From contig JAILEY010000031.1 of NCBI GenBank assembly GCA_024687165.1, forward strand, positions 1 through 64,000: 64,000 nt of DNA. Reading direction: 5' to 3'. Origin of the DNA: Treponema sp. GTDB taxonomy: Bacteria; Spirochaetota; Spirochaetia; Treponematales; Treponemataceae. A program made the translations under genes and the position numbers. Position 1 is the first letter of the stretch. The number at the start of each line of letters is the position of its first letter. Shown here one piece after another: positions 52,506 to 60,549 of this stretch. The notes below the pieces were generated by a model that worked only from the letters and a program-made list of their open reading frames with translations, made no database searches and was not told where the DNA came from.

Positions 52506-53372
52506 ATGGAAGATCAGGCAAAAGAACTTCGTGAATTGATGAACGCAGATAAAAAACAGACTACTGAACATAAAACAAGAATCATCGCAATCACAAGCGG
52601 TAAGGGTGGTGTAGGAAAAACAAACATCGCTGTTAATATGGCAATTGCGTATGCTCAGCTTGGAAAAAAAGTCATCCTTATTGACGGTGACCTTGGAATG
52701 GCAAACGTAAATGTTCTTCTCAGTATTGTTCCTCAGTATAATCTTATGCATGTCATCAACCGTAAAAAGACGATGAGTGAAATCATTCTTAATACGGAAT
52801 TCGGAATTAAATTTATTGCCGGTGCAAACGGATTTTCAAAGATTGCCAATCTTTCAAAGGAAGAACTCGATTATTTTGCAAAGGAATTTGCTTCACTTTC
52901 AAATGCGGATATTATTATTATTGATACAGGTGCGGGAATTACAAACAATGTTCTTCAGTTTCTTGCTGCTGCTGATGAAGTTTATGTTGTTACAACTCCG
53001 GAACCTACTGCAATTACAGATGCATATGGAATCATCAAAATCATTACAACGGAACTTATGAACCGTCAGATTAACCTTAAGCTCCTTGTAAACAGAGTTC
53101 ATTCATCTGATGAAGGAAAAAGAATTTCTGATCTGATTATAAATATTGTCGGACAATTCTTAAATTACAAGGTTGAATATATAGGCTTTGTTTATGATGA
53201 TCCTGTGGTTCAGGCATCGGTAATCAGACAGAAGCCGTTCATTATTGTGAATCCGACTTCAAAACCTGCAGTATGTTTGAAGCATATTGTCGGAAGAATT
53301 GAAAAAACTGAACTTGCTCCGGATTCTGGAGTTTCAAACTTCCTTAAGAAGTTCATCGGTAAAAAGAAGTAA
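52506..53372 (+). CDS. flhG: Flagellar number regulator FlhG (YlxH), MinD-like ATPase
   Basis: FlhG stimulates FlhF GTPase and limits flagellar number. The N-terminal [11 protein letters not shown] matches the DQAxxLR activator helix for FlhF. The MinD-type deviant Walker A is [18 protein letters not shown], then [27 protein letters not shown] and [15 protein letters not shown]. The C terminus ([12 protein letters not shown]) is a basic amphipathic end likely to bind the membrane. Length 288. Confidence 0.95.
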   Translation: MEDQAKELRELMNADKKQTTEHKTRIIAITSGKGGVGKTNIAVNMAIAYAQLGKKVILIDGDLGMANVNVLLSIVPQYNLMHVINRKKTMSEIILNTEFGIKFIAGANGFSKIANLSKEELDYFAKEFASLSNADIIIIDTGAGITNNVLQFLAAADEVYVVTTPEPTAITDAYGIIKIITTELMNRQINLKLLVNRVHSSDEGKRISDLIINIVGQFLNYKVEYIGFVYDDPVVQASVIRQKPFIIVNPTSKPAVCLKHIVGRIEKTELAPDSGVSNFLKKFIGKKK

Positions 53373-53451
53373 ATTCGGATTATAAATTCTTACTTGACCT
53401 ATGGGCGTTTTTGCCTTAATCTAGAATAATGTAATAATGGGAGGAGGATAC

Positions 53452-54243
53452 ATGTTCAACATCAAAAGCATCGCAAAATTTGCTGGTGCCGGATTTGTTC
53501 TTTCTTTTATTATAAGCATATTTTCAACACAACGATTTGGTGTATCTCTTGTAAGAGGTTTGATTTTCGCTCTTGTTTTTGGGGCGCTTGCTGCATTAAT
53601 CTGTTTCCTTGATAGTTACTTTTTTGACGGAACTCTTGGAGAATCAGATTCTTCAGCAAAAGTCAGTTCTGGAACTTCTTCTGTGCCTAAGTCTGGTTCA
53701 ATTGTTAATATTACGATTGATGATGAATCTTTGACAGAAGAAGACAAGGCTCCTCTTTTTGATATTTCTTCAAAGAGAATGGGTTTTGCCAGAAATGAAG
53801 TAAATCCTTCAAAGGTAGTGAATCAAGCCCCTCCGGTTTCTACTCCGGTTCAAGCTGTTCCTGATGCACCTGTCGCAAAAAATGAAGAAATTGTACAGGC
53901 TCCAGAGGCTGCACCTGCTGCTTCATCTGCTCCTGTTCATGAAAATGTAAAGACTGCCGAAGCTCCTCAGTTTAAGCCTGCTCCATTGCAGGAAGTAACT
54001 TCTAAGAAGCCGGCTGTAGATAATGATATTGACACTTTGCCGGACATTGGGGATGAGATGGCAGGTGGTGATGATGACATTGGGCTTTCCAATTCAGGAG
54101 CTTCTGTAGTTACAGATTCTGAATTTGCAGAAACAGGAACAGACGGTAAGCCTGTATCTATTGTTGATGCGTCGGATGCAACAAAACATGATACAAAGAC
54201 TATAGCGGAGGCTATAAGGACTTTGCTGAAAAAAGACGAATAA
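53452..54243 (+). CDS. Membrane protein of unknown function in the motility cluster
   Basis: A 263-residue protein with two N-terminal membrane helices (about 9-26, 36-56; LIFALVFGALAALICFLDSY) and a long Pro/Ala/Val-rich cytoplasmic linker (about 120-190) with no fold, then an acidic stretch (DIDTLPDIGDEMAGGDDDIG) and a short helical end (KTIAEAIRTLLKKDE). The start is 53452 because GGGAGGAGG directly precedes it. I do not recognise a family. It is placed between flhG and fliA, so a role in polar placement or sigma regulation is possible, but this is guesswork. Confidence 0.7.
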   Translation: MFNIKSIAKFAGAGFVLSFIISIFSTQRFGVSLVRGLIFALVFGALAALICFLDSYFFDGTLGESDSSAKVSSGTSSVPKSGSIVNITIDDESLTEEDKAPLFDISSKRMGFARNEVNPSKVVNQAPPVSTPVQAVPDAPVAKNEEIVQAPEAAPAASSAPVHENVKTAEAPQFKPAPLQEVTSKKPAVDNDIDTLPDIGDEMAGGDDDIGLSNSGASVVTDSEFAETGTDGKPVSIVDASDATKHDTKTIAEAIRTLLKKDE

Positions 54244-54289
54244 AAATTTCCTGGTAGTTTGGCCAAAATGGGGAAAAGGTGTGGGATAA

Positions 54290-55078
54290 ATGGCAACTCA
54301 AGTACTAGATGAAAATGAAGAAATAGAACTCTGGAAGGAATTCAAAAAGACAAAGTCCGTTGCGATCAGGGACAGGCTTATCCGTCAGTATATGCCTCTT
54401 GTAAAGTGGGTCGCTGGCAGAGTGTCTTCAGGTATGCCTGACAGTGTTGAATTTGATGATCTTGTTGGTTTTGGTCAGTTTGGACTTCTTGATGCAATCA
54501 ATAAATTTGATGTTGATAAAGGCGTAAAATTCAAGACTTACGCTTCTACCCGTATTCGCGGTGCCATATTTGATGAATTGCGTGAAATGGACTGGGTTCC
54601 TCGTTCTGTTCGTCAGAAATCAAAAGAAATAGAAGATGCAATTGTTGAGCTTGAAGCAAAACTCGGGCGTACAGCATCTGATGCAGAAATTGCACAGTCA
54701 ATGAATATGACGGAAGCTGAATATCAGAATACGATTATGAAAGTCAGCGGAACAAGTGTGCTTTCGTTGAATGATGTGTGGTATTCAGGTGATGACAGTG
54801 AGCATATTTCAATCGGAGATAGTATTGAAGCTCCAAATAGTCTTAATCCGGATGTAATTGTTGAACGAGAGGAAGTTCGTCGTGTAATTATTCAGGCAAT
54901 AGAAGAGCTTCCTCAGAATGAAAAAATGGTTATTGTTCTTTATTATCATGAAGATCTTTCATTTAAAGAAATTGGCCAGGTTCTTAATGTAAGTGAGAGC
55001 CGAATCAGTCAGCTTCATACAAAAGCAAACTTGAGATTGAGAGCAAAGCTTACAAGCATCAAGAAGGGGATTTTTTAG
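54290..55078 (+). CDS. fliA: Flagellar sigma factor FliA (sigma-28, WhiG type)
   Basis: This sigma factor directs RNA polymerase to late flagellar promoters. Region 2 reads IRQYMPLVKWVAGRV, FDDLVGFGQFGLLDAINKFD and FKTYASTRIRGAIFDELREM, then DWVPRSVRQK; region 4 is IEELPQNEKMVIVLYYHEDL followed by SFKEIGQVLNVSESRISQLH. Length 262, as for the WhiG subgroup. Candidate target boxes of this type lie at 3708 and 8884. It lies between the membrane protein gene and fapA. Confidence 0.96.
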   Translation: MATQVLDENEEIELWKEFKKTKSVAIRDRLIRQYMPLVKWVAGRVSSGMPDSVEFDDLVGFGQFGLLDAINKFDVDKGVKFKTYASTRIRGAIFDELREMDWVPRSVRQKSKEIEDAIVELEAKLGRTASDAEIAQSMNMTEAEYQNTIMKVSGTSVLSLNDVWYSGDDSEHISIGDSIEAPNSLNPDVIVEREEVRRVIIQAIEELPQNEKMVIVLYYHEDLSFKEIGQVLNVSESRISQLHTKANLRLRAKLTSIKKGIF

Positions 55079-55087
55079 TGGGGAAAT

Positions 55088-57061
55088 ATGGTTACTCTTG
55101 AAAAACTCCGCGCAGAAATGGAAAAACAGCTCCAGTTTGATAAAGAACTTCATACTGTTGATGTAATTGCTGATACACTGGAAGAATGTCTTCAGGACGC
55201 TTCCGTTCAACTTGAGACAAAAGTAAAAAATCTTGAATATGAAGTCATGCAGAAAGGTTATGGCGGAATCTTAGGACTTATGAAAAAGCCCTGGATTATC
55301 AAGGTTTATGAAAATCCTAATATCATAAAACAGAAGAAAAAAGCTAAGGCTGCACAGGAATCTTCTCAGCAGGCTGAAGAAGAAGAAATTAAAGTTGTCA
55401 ACAAAGACGGTGTATTCTATATCCGTCATTTTGGTGCTCATCTGTTTGTCAAAGTTTGTCTTCCTGAAGGAGAAGGAACTCCTGTTGATCCTCAGGATCT
55501 TCTTAATTCTGCACGAAGTCCTGAAAATACAGCTCTTGATGAAGATCTTGTTCTTAAGCTTGGAAAAGAAGGCACAAACGGCGAATATGTTGAAGTTGGT
55601 TCTTACAATCATGTTGCTGCCGGAGACGCAATTATGGCTGTTGATGTTGCAAAAGATGAAATGCAGGCAACAATCACTGTATCTCCTCCTTCTTCAGGTG
55701 GAGCTGATATTTCTGCAGAACAGATTACAAATGCACTTAGAACTCAAGGCGTTGTCTGTGGAATTGATGAAGAGCGCATTTCAGCCTTTGTAGATGATCC
55801 TTCATATAATCTTCCTTATGTTGTTGCAAATGCAATTCAGCCTGAACATGGTGCTGATGCAAGAATTGAATACAAATTTGAAACAGACCGCACAAACCTT
55901 AAGCTTAAGGAAACTGCAAATGGTCAGGTTGATTTTAAGGAACTCAATCTCATTCAGAATGTTGTTGCAGGTCAGCCTCTTGCCGTAAAGATTCTTGCAC
56001 AGAGGGGAAAAGGCGGAAAGACAATCACCGGCCGTTATCTGGAAGCAAGAAACGGAAAGGATATACCTATTCCTCTTGGACAGAATACTGTTCTTGATAA
56101 AGACGGAAGAACTGTTCTTGCAGAAAAAAGCGGTCATGTTATGCTCATGGCAGACAAGATTACTGTTGAAGAAGTTTACGAAGTACCTGGAGTAAATATC
56201 AAAACTGGAAATATTACTTACATGGGAACTGTTGTTTGCCGTGGAAATGTTGACGACGGATTTAATATCAAGGCTTCTGGTAATATTGAAATATACGGTT
56301 CTGTTGGAAATTGTCAGATTGAAGCTGATGGAGACATTGTTATTTCTCAGGGTGTAATGGGACGTGATGAAGGTAAGATTACGACACCTAAGACTATTTG
56401 GGCCCGATTCCTTCAGAATGTAACTGTAGAAGCCGGTGAAATGATTGTTGTAAATGATAACATCATGAATAGTGAAGTTAGTGCGATGAAAAAAATCCTT
56501 GTAAAGGGAAAACGTGCTGCTATCATCGGTGGACATCTTTTTGCAACAGAAGAGATTACAGCAAAAAACATCGGATCTGCCGGTGGTGGTACTGAAACAA
56601 TTCTTGAAGTTGGTATTGACCCGAAAGCAAAACAGAGACTTTCAGAACTTCAGGAAATGCAGTCTACTCTTGTAAAGCAGCTTGAAGATATTGATTTGAA
56701 TATTGCTACTCTTGAGAATCAGAAAAAGGTCCGACGCTCTCTTCCAAAAGAAAAAGAAGAGAATCTGAACCAGTTGAGAAATCAGCGTGTAGAAATTGTT
56801 GAGCAGAGCGATAAGATGTCTGAAGAAATAAATGAAATTCAGGAACGACTTAGAGAGCTTAAAGTCGTTGGTTGTGTTAATGCCAGCGGTACTGTATATG
56901 CAGGAACAAAAATTTATGTCCGTGATGAAAAGGATGAAGTAAAATCTGACTGCAAGGCTGTTACTTTCTTCTATGACCAGGGATTTGTAAAGCGCGGCAA
57001 GTACGATGCTTCACAACATACAGAGGAACCAGAGGGACCAAGTGGCTTTACAACCAATTGA
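55088..57061 (+). CDS. FapA (DUF342) family protein with Jag-N-like domain
   Basis: A 657-residue cytoplasmic protein. Residues about 1-65 resemble the Jag N domain (LEYEVMQKGYGGILGLMKKP). The central part (about 190-520) is the FapA/DUF342 beta-helix (GKDIPIPLGQNTVLDKDGRT, VNIKTGNITYMGTVVCRGNV, IKASGNIEIYGSVGNCQIEA, GDIVISQGVMGRDEG). A coiled coil (about 515-590) and a short end follow. FapA polymerase-like proteins bind cell poles or the membrane in Vibrio and regulate polar enzymes; the role in Treponema is unknown. It overlaps the next gene. Confidence 0.9.
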   Translation: MVTLEKLRAEMEKQLQFDKELHTVDVIADTLEECLQDASVQLETKVKNLEYEVMQKGYGGILGLMKKPWIIKVYENPNIIKQKKKAKAAQESSQQAEEEEIKVVNKDGVFYIRHFGAHLFVKVCLPEGEGTPVDPQDLLNSARSPENTALDEDLVLKLGKEGTNGEYVEVGSYNHVAAGDAIMAVDVAKDEMQATITVSPPSSGGADISAEQITNALRTQGVVCGIDEERISAFVDDPSYNLPYVVANAIQPEHGADARIEYKFETDRTNLKLKETANGQVDFKELNLIQNVVAGQPLAVKILAQRGKGGKTITGRYLEARNGKDIPIPLGQNTVLDKDGRTVLAEKSGHVMLMADKITVEEVYEVPGVNIKTGNITYMGTVVCRGNVDDGFNIKASGNIEIYGSVGNCQIEADGDIVISQGVMGRDEGKITTPKTIWARFLQNVTVEAGEMIVVNDNIMNSEVSAMKKILVKGKRAAIIGGHLFATEEITAKNIGSAGGGTETILEVGIDPKAKQRLSELQEMQSTLVKQLEDIDLNIATLENQKKVRRSLPKEKEENLNQLRNQRVEIVEQSDKMSEEINEIQERLRELKVVGCVNASGTVYAGTKIYVRDEKDEVKSDCKAVTFFYDQGFVKRGKYDASQHTEEPEGPSGFTTN

Positions 57062-57395
57062 TTTGTCTACAATTTATTCTCAGATGGACAAAGTTGGACA
57101 GTTTAATGCTTCTCAAACTCAGGGTGCCGCAATGGCAAACAGAACCCGTCTGGAAAGAACTGCACAGGAAGATACACAGAAAGCAAATACTGTTCAGCAG
57201 GCATCAAAGGATAAGGATTCTAACAAAATTAAAGCTGATGTAAATCAGGGTGGTGGAGCCGGACAGACTCTTATAGGTGAAGATCAGAATAAAAAAGAAC
57301 AGAAGACTCAGCTTGAAGCAGAAGAAGTTCCTGTCAGAAGAGTTTATGAGTTTAAAGATCCAAATGCGGGTCAGCACATTGATATTACGGGGTAA
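57042..57395 (+). CDS. Small conserved protein of the motility cluster
   Basis: A 117-residue hydrophilic protein. The start is set at GTG 57042 (VALQPIDLSTIYSQMDKVGQ), with GAGGG at the right distance; it overlaps the fapA end by 20 bases. The middle is Gln/Asp/Lys-rich and disordered (NKIKADVNQGGGAGQTLIGE); the ending VRRVYEFKDPNAGQHIDITG is the most compact part. No function is recognised. It is cotranscribed with fapA and the next gene. Confidence 0.7.
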   Translation: MALQPIDLSTIYSQMDKVGQFNASQTQGAAMANRTRLERTAQEDTQKANTVQQASKDKDSNKIKADVNQGGGAGQTLIGEDQNKKEQKTQLEAEEVPVRRVYEFKDPNAGQHIDITG

Positions 57396-57398
57396 AAA

Positions 57399-58034
57399 GT
57401 GATTGCCGTAATTTCTACAGTTGTTTTTCTTATTATATTCAACATCTTGATGTGGCTTGTATTTCTCTATAAGTTTAATTCTTTTTTTTCAACTGAAAAA
57501 TATATTAAAGAAACACATGATGCAATAAATTCCATGATTCGTGATGCAAATAATAATGCAGGCCGTAATATTGAGCTGATTGAAGAAAAAATCAGGCAGG
57601 TAAAGGCTGTTACTGCAGAAGCTGAGCGTCGTGTTGCAATGCTTAGAAATGAACTTGAAATGAAGAAGAATTCTCAGGATTTTCAGCTGCAGATTCAAAG
57701 CGTTTCTTCTCCAAAAAAATCAAAATCAGCAAATTCTTTCTCTTCCAGAAATGTTGTGCCGAAACATGAAGTCCGATCGTCCCATTCAGGTGGTGCAAAT
57801 ATTTCCGCAAGATACGGTGCAGATAATACAAAAAATTCTCAGAAAAGCCTTTTTGAAGAAGAATCAAGAGAAGAAAAAAAGCCTTTATTTTCAGTTTCTG
57901 CAAGTCCGCTGGATTTGAAAAAAGATTTGAAATCTCAGGTGAAAGAATTGAGTTCAATGGGGCTTCCTGTAGATGAAATTGCACATAGAACAGGCTCTAG
58001 TGTTCAGGAAGTTAATCTTCTCCTTCAGTTTTAA
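57399..58034 (+). CDS. Membrane-anchored coiled-coil protein with helix-turn-helix-like end
   Basis: A 211-residue protein with an N-terminal membrane helix (about 3-25, STVVFLIIFNILMWLVFLYK), a coiled coil (about 38-95; EEKIRQVKAVTAEAERRVAM), a Ser-rich linker and a C-terminal segment (LKKDLKSQVKELSSMGLPVD, EIAHRTGSSVQEVNLLLQF) that looks like a small helix-turn-helix (DUF6115-type). It starts with GTG three bases after the previous stop. The last gene of the motility cluster; function unknown. Confidence 0.75.
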   Translation: MIAVISTVVFLIIFNILMWLVFLYKFNSFFSTEKYIKETHDAINSMIRDANNNAGRNIELIEEKIRQVKAVTAEAERRVAMLRNELEMKKNSQDFQLQIQSVSSPKKSKSANSFSSRNVVPKHEVRSSHSGGANISARYGADNTKNSQKSLFEEESREEKKPLFSVSASPLDLKKDLKSQVKELSSMGLPVDEIAHRTGSSVQEVNLLLQF

Positions 58035-58043
58035 GCTTAATAG

Positions 58044-58065
58044 CGACTGGGAACCAATTTTATTA
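58044..58065 (+). repeat. Dispersed intergenic repeat, partial copy G
   Basis: CGACTGGGAACCAATTTTATTA, the right half of the family consensus. It lies just after the last motility gene. Confidence 0.6.
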
Positions 58066-58133
58066 ACTTTTTAGAGAGATTTGGTTTTAAGGAGGGGGCA
58101 TAATCAGATATTCTGTAATTTTTTCGTTATTTC

Positions 58134-58162
58134 TTGAATTTTACTTAAACGAGTTTTATACT
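58134..58162 (+). promoter_or_regulatory. Candidate promoter of galM, adjacent to the start codon
   Basis: TTGAAT (58134-58139) and TATACT (58157-58162) have a 17-base spacer. The -10 ends eight bases before the ATG and there is no ribosome site. A strong AAGGAGGGGG at 58089-58098 is too far upstream to serve galM. Confidence 0.6.
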
Positions 58163-58170
58163 TACCGTAT

Positions 58171-59214
58171 ATGGCTAGCTTAAAATTTACTGAAAAAGTT
58201 TTTGGAACTTTGTGCGACGGCACAGAATGCAGACTTTTTACTATTTCAAATGGAACTATGAGTTTCTCCTGTACAGATTATGGCTGTACGCTTACAAGTA
58301 TTATTATCCCTTCAAAAAATAAAAAAGTTGATGCTCTTATGGGCTGTTCTACGCTTGCAGATTGTGTTACAAGTATGTCCAGCTATGGAACTGTTGTAGG
58401 ACGCTTTGCAAACAGAATTGGTGGTGCAAAATTTACACTAAATGGAACAATATATAATTTATGTGATAATGACGGTGGAAATACTCTTCACGGGGGATAT
58501 GACCGTTATGAGAAAAAGGTTTATTCAGCACGAAAAATAAAGACAAAAAATGGACTTGGCGTTGAATTTACAAGATTCAGCCCGGATGGCGAGCAGTTAA
58601 TGCCTGGAAATGTTCAACTTAAGATTATTTATACTCTGAATGAAAAAAATGAACTCACACTTGAATATTTTGCTCAAACAGATAGACCAACTCCTGTAAA
58701 TCTTACAAATCATGCATATTTCAATATAAAAGGATATGACGGAGGTTCTGTAGAGGACCTTGAGCTTAAGCTTAATTCATCAAACTATGTTGAAGTTGAT
58801 CAGCATTGTATTCCTACTGGAAAAATCAATAGTGTCAAGGATAATCCTGATTTTGACTTTACTCAGGGAAAACTTATCGGAAAGGACATAAAGAATGTCG
58901 GTATTGGTTATGATCATGCATTTTGTGTAGATGGTTATGACGGATCGATTAAGAGTTTTGGTGTACTTAAGGATAATGATGCAAAAGTTTCGATGGAAGT
59001 TTTAACTACGCTTCCTGCAGTTCAAATTTATACTGCAAATCATGCGGAAGGTGCAGTTGGAAAAAATGGTTATGTTCATCATGCTCACGATGCAGTTTGT
59101 CTTGAATCAGAAGATTATCCGGATGCACCGAATCATGAGAATTTTCCAAATTGCATTGTAACTCCGGAAAAACCGTATCATTCTGTGACGGTATATAAAT
59201 TTGGCTTTAATTAG
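58171..59214 (+). CDS. galM: Aldose 1-epimerase (mutarotase)
   Basis: The enzyme interconverts alpha and beta anomers of sugars such as galactose and glucose. It has DYGCTLTSIIIPSKNKKVDA, GTVVGRFANRIGGAKF, the first catalytic His in NTLHGGYDRYEKKVY, the second in LTNHAYFNIKGYDGG and the base Glu in the late segment VCLESEDYPDAPN. Length 347, normal. It is a single gene between the motility cluster and the ATPase operon, with its own start-proximal promoter. Confidence 0.95.
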   Translation: MASLKFTEKVFGTLCDGTECRLFTISNGTMSFSCTDYGCTLTSIIIPSKNKKVDALMGCSTLADCVTSMSSYGTVVGRFANRIGGAKFTLNGTIYNLCDNDGGNTLHGGYDRYEKKVYSARKIKTKNGLGVEFTRFSPDGEQLMPGNVQLKIIYTLNEKNELTLEYFAQTDRPTPVNLTNHAYFNIKGYDGGSVEDLELKLNSSNYVEVDQHCIPTGKINSVKDNPDFDFTQGKLIGKDIKNVGIGYDHAFCVDGYDGSIKSFGVLKDNDAKVSMEVLTTLPAVQIYTANHAEGAVGKNGYVHHAHDAVCLESEDYPDAPNHENFPNCIVTPEKPYHSVTVYKFGFN

Positions 59215-59254
59215 TGAACTTTAGTAAATATAAAAAACTTTAAGTGAGGTTGTA

Positions 59255-60001
59255 ATGGACATTCAGTTACAAGAATTGATCAATAAGATCAAAAAAGATG
59301 GTGTTGCTAGTGCAGAATCAAGTGCTGCTGCAATTATCGCGGAAGCTGAAAAGAAAGCTGCATCTATCATCAGTGACGCAGAAGCAAAGGCTGACAGTAT
59401 TCTTAAGACTGCAAAGACAGAAACAGAACGCATGGAAAAGGCTAGTGAAGATGCTATTGCTCAGGCAGGACGTAATCTTATTATTTCTTTCCGTGACGGA
59501 ATTAACAAGGAAGTTAATGCAATTGTCAGTGCAGAAACTGAGAGGATTATGGACAAAGATCTTCTTAAGAAGCTTATTCCTGAAGCTGTAAAAGCCTGGG
59601 CTGCAAAAAATGACGCTTCAGATCTTTCAATCCTTCTTGCTGCAAAGGATCTTAAAGCTCTTGAATCAAGCATTAAATCTGCACTCAAAGGTAAGCTTGC
59701 AAAAGGTCTTGAAATTAAGGCTGATGCTTCACTTTCTGCCGGATTCAGAATCGGGTCAAAAGGTGGAGAAGCATTCTATGACTTCAGTGCAGAAGAAGTT
59801 GCTGCTTTGTTCAGCTCATACCTTAATCCAAAGACAACAGAACTCATGAAGAGGGCAGCTGCTGGTATTGAGGCAGAATCTCCAAAGAAAACTGTTGCTG
59901 CAGAAGAAAAGAAAGAAGCACTTGCTAAAAAGGCACCTACAAAGAAAACTGCTGCTGCAAAGGCTCCGGCAAAGAAGACAGCTGTAAAAGGAAAAAAATA
60001 G
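59255..60001 (+). CDS. atpE: V-type ATP synthase subunit E with lysine/alanine-rich tail
   Basis: Subunit E is part of the peripheral stalk of V/A-type ATPases. The N-terminal half is a long helix (AAAIIAEAEKKAASIISDAE, ADSILKTAKTETERMEKA), then a globular part with FRIGSKGGEAFYDFSAEEVA. After about residue 210 comes a tail of KK, AP and AAA motifs (ALAKKAPTKKTAAAKAPAKK, TAVKGKK) that resembles histone H1 and is not usual for this subunit. It is the first gene of the operon. The stop overlaps the next start by one base. Confidence 0.9.
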   Translation: MDIQLQELINKIKKDGVASAESSAAAIIAEAEKKAASIISDAEAKADSILKTAKTETERMEKASEDAIAQAGRNLIISFRDGINKEVNAIVSAETERIMDKDLLKKLIPEAVKAWAAKNDASDLSILLAAKDLKALESSIKSALKGKLAKGLEIKADASLSAGFRIGSKGGEAFYDFSAEEVAALFSSYLNPKTTELMKRAAAGIEAESPKKTVAAEEKKEALAKKAPTKKTAAAKAPAKKTAVKGKK

Positions 60002-60549
60002 TGGAACATCTCTATTATTTGGTTGCCCAGCTCCCAGCATTCTCGGTAAGTGATGACAGTTCTCAGAAACTGCCTGTTACAGTAGAGTATTTTAAGGACT
60101 TGTGCACAAGATTTATGTCTGAAAAAACTGCAAAACTTGCTGCAAACCTTTCGCTCGAACCTCCGCTTGAACTGGAAGAAACTGGAGTTCCTTTCCTTGA
60201 TGAATGGTACAAAAAAGAGCGTGAACTTCGTCTTGCTCTTGCACAGGTACGTGCACTCAAGATGAAAAAGGACCTGAAAGATCTTCCGTCTACAACTGAT
60301 GGTGAAGTAATTCAGGCTGCTCGTACTGCAACAGGAATGGATAGTCCTTTAAGCGCTGAACAGTATTTGAACCAGTACAGGCTTGGTCTTTTGGATAGAA
60401 TAGCACCTATGGATATGTTCTCTGTAGATGCAGTGTTCAGTTACGGCCTTAAACTGATGCTTTGTGAGCGCATGAAGAAGTTTAACAGGGATGAAGGTTT
60501 GGCTTCTTATCACAAAATTTATGACGAAATTCTTGGAGAAAATAAATGA
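60001..60549 (+). CDS. DUF2764-family protein of the V-ATPase operon
   Basis: A 182-residue protein (EHLYYLVAQLPAFSVSDDSS, LDEWYKKERELRLALAQVRA, DRIAPMDMFSVDAVFSYGLK), matching the DUF2764 family, which is found between the E and A genes of V-type ATPases in spirochaetes and Bacteroidetes. It is largely helical, distantly like subunit C, so it may occupy the place of that subunit, which is otherwise not seen here. It starts with GTG at the last base of the subunit E stop codon. Confidence 0.85.
   Translation: MEHLYYLVAQLPAFSVSDDSSQKLPVTVEYFKDLCTRFMSEKTAKLAANLSLEPPLELEETGVPFLDEWYKKERELRLALAQVRALKMKKDLKDLPSTTDGEVIQAARTATGMDSPLSAEQYLNQYRLGLLDRIAPMDMFSVDAVFSYGLKLMLCERMKKFNRDEGLASYHKIYDEILGENK

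Noticed and set aside
55802-56536. A 244-codon open frame antisense to fapA
   Set aside because: It is the mirror of a strong family match on the plus strand; its translation is Asn/Ser/Phe-rich and low in complexity, as expected for a shadow frame.
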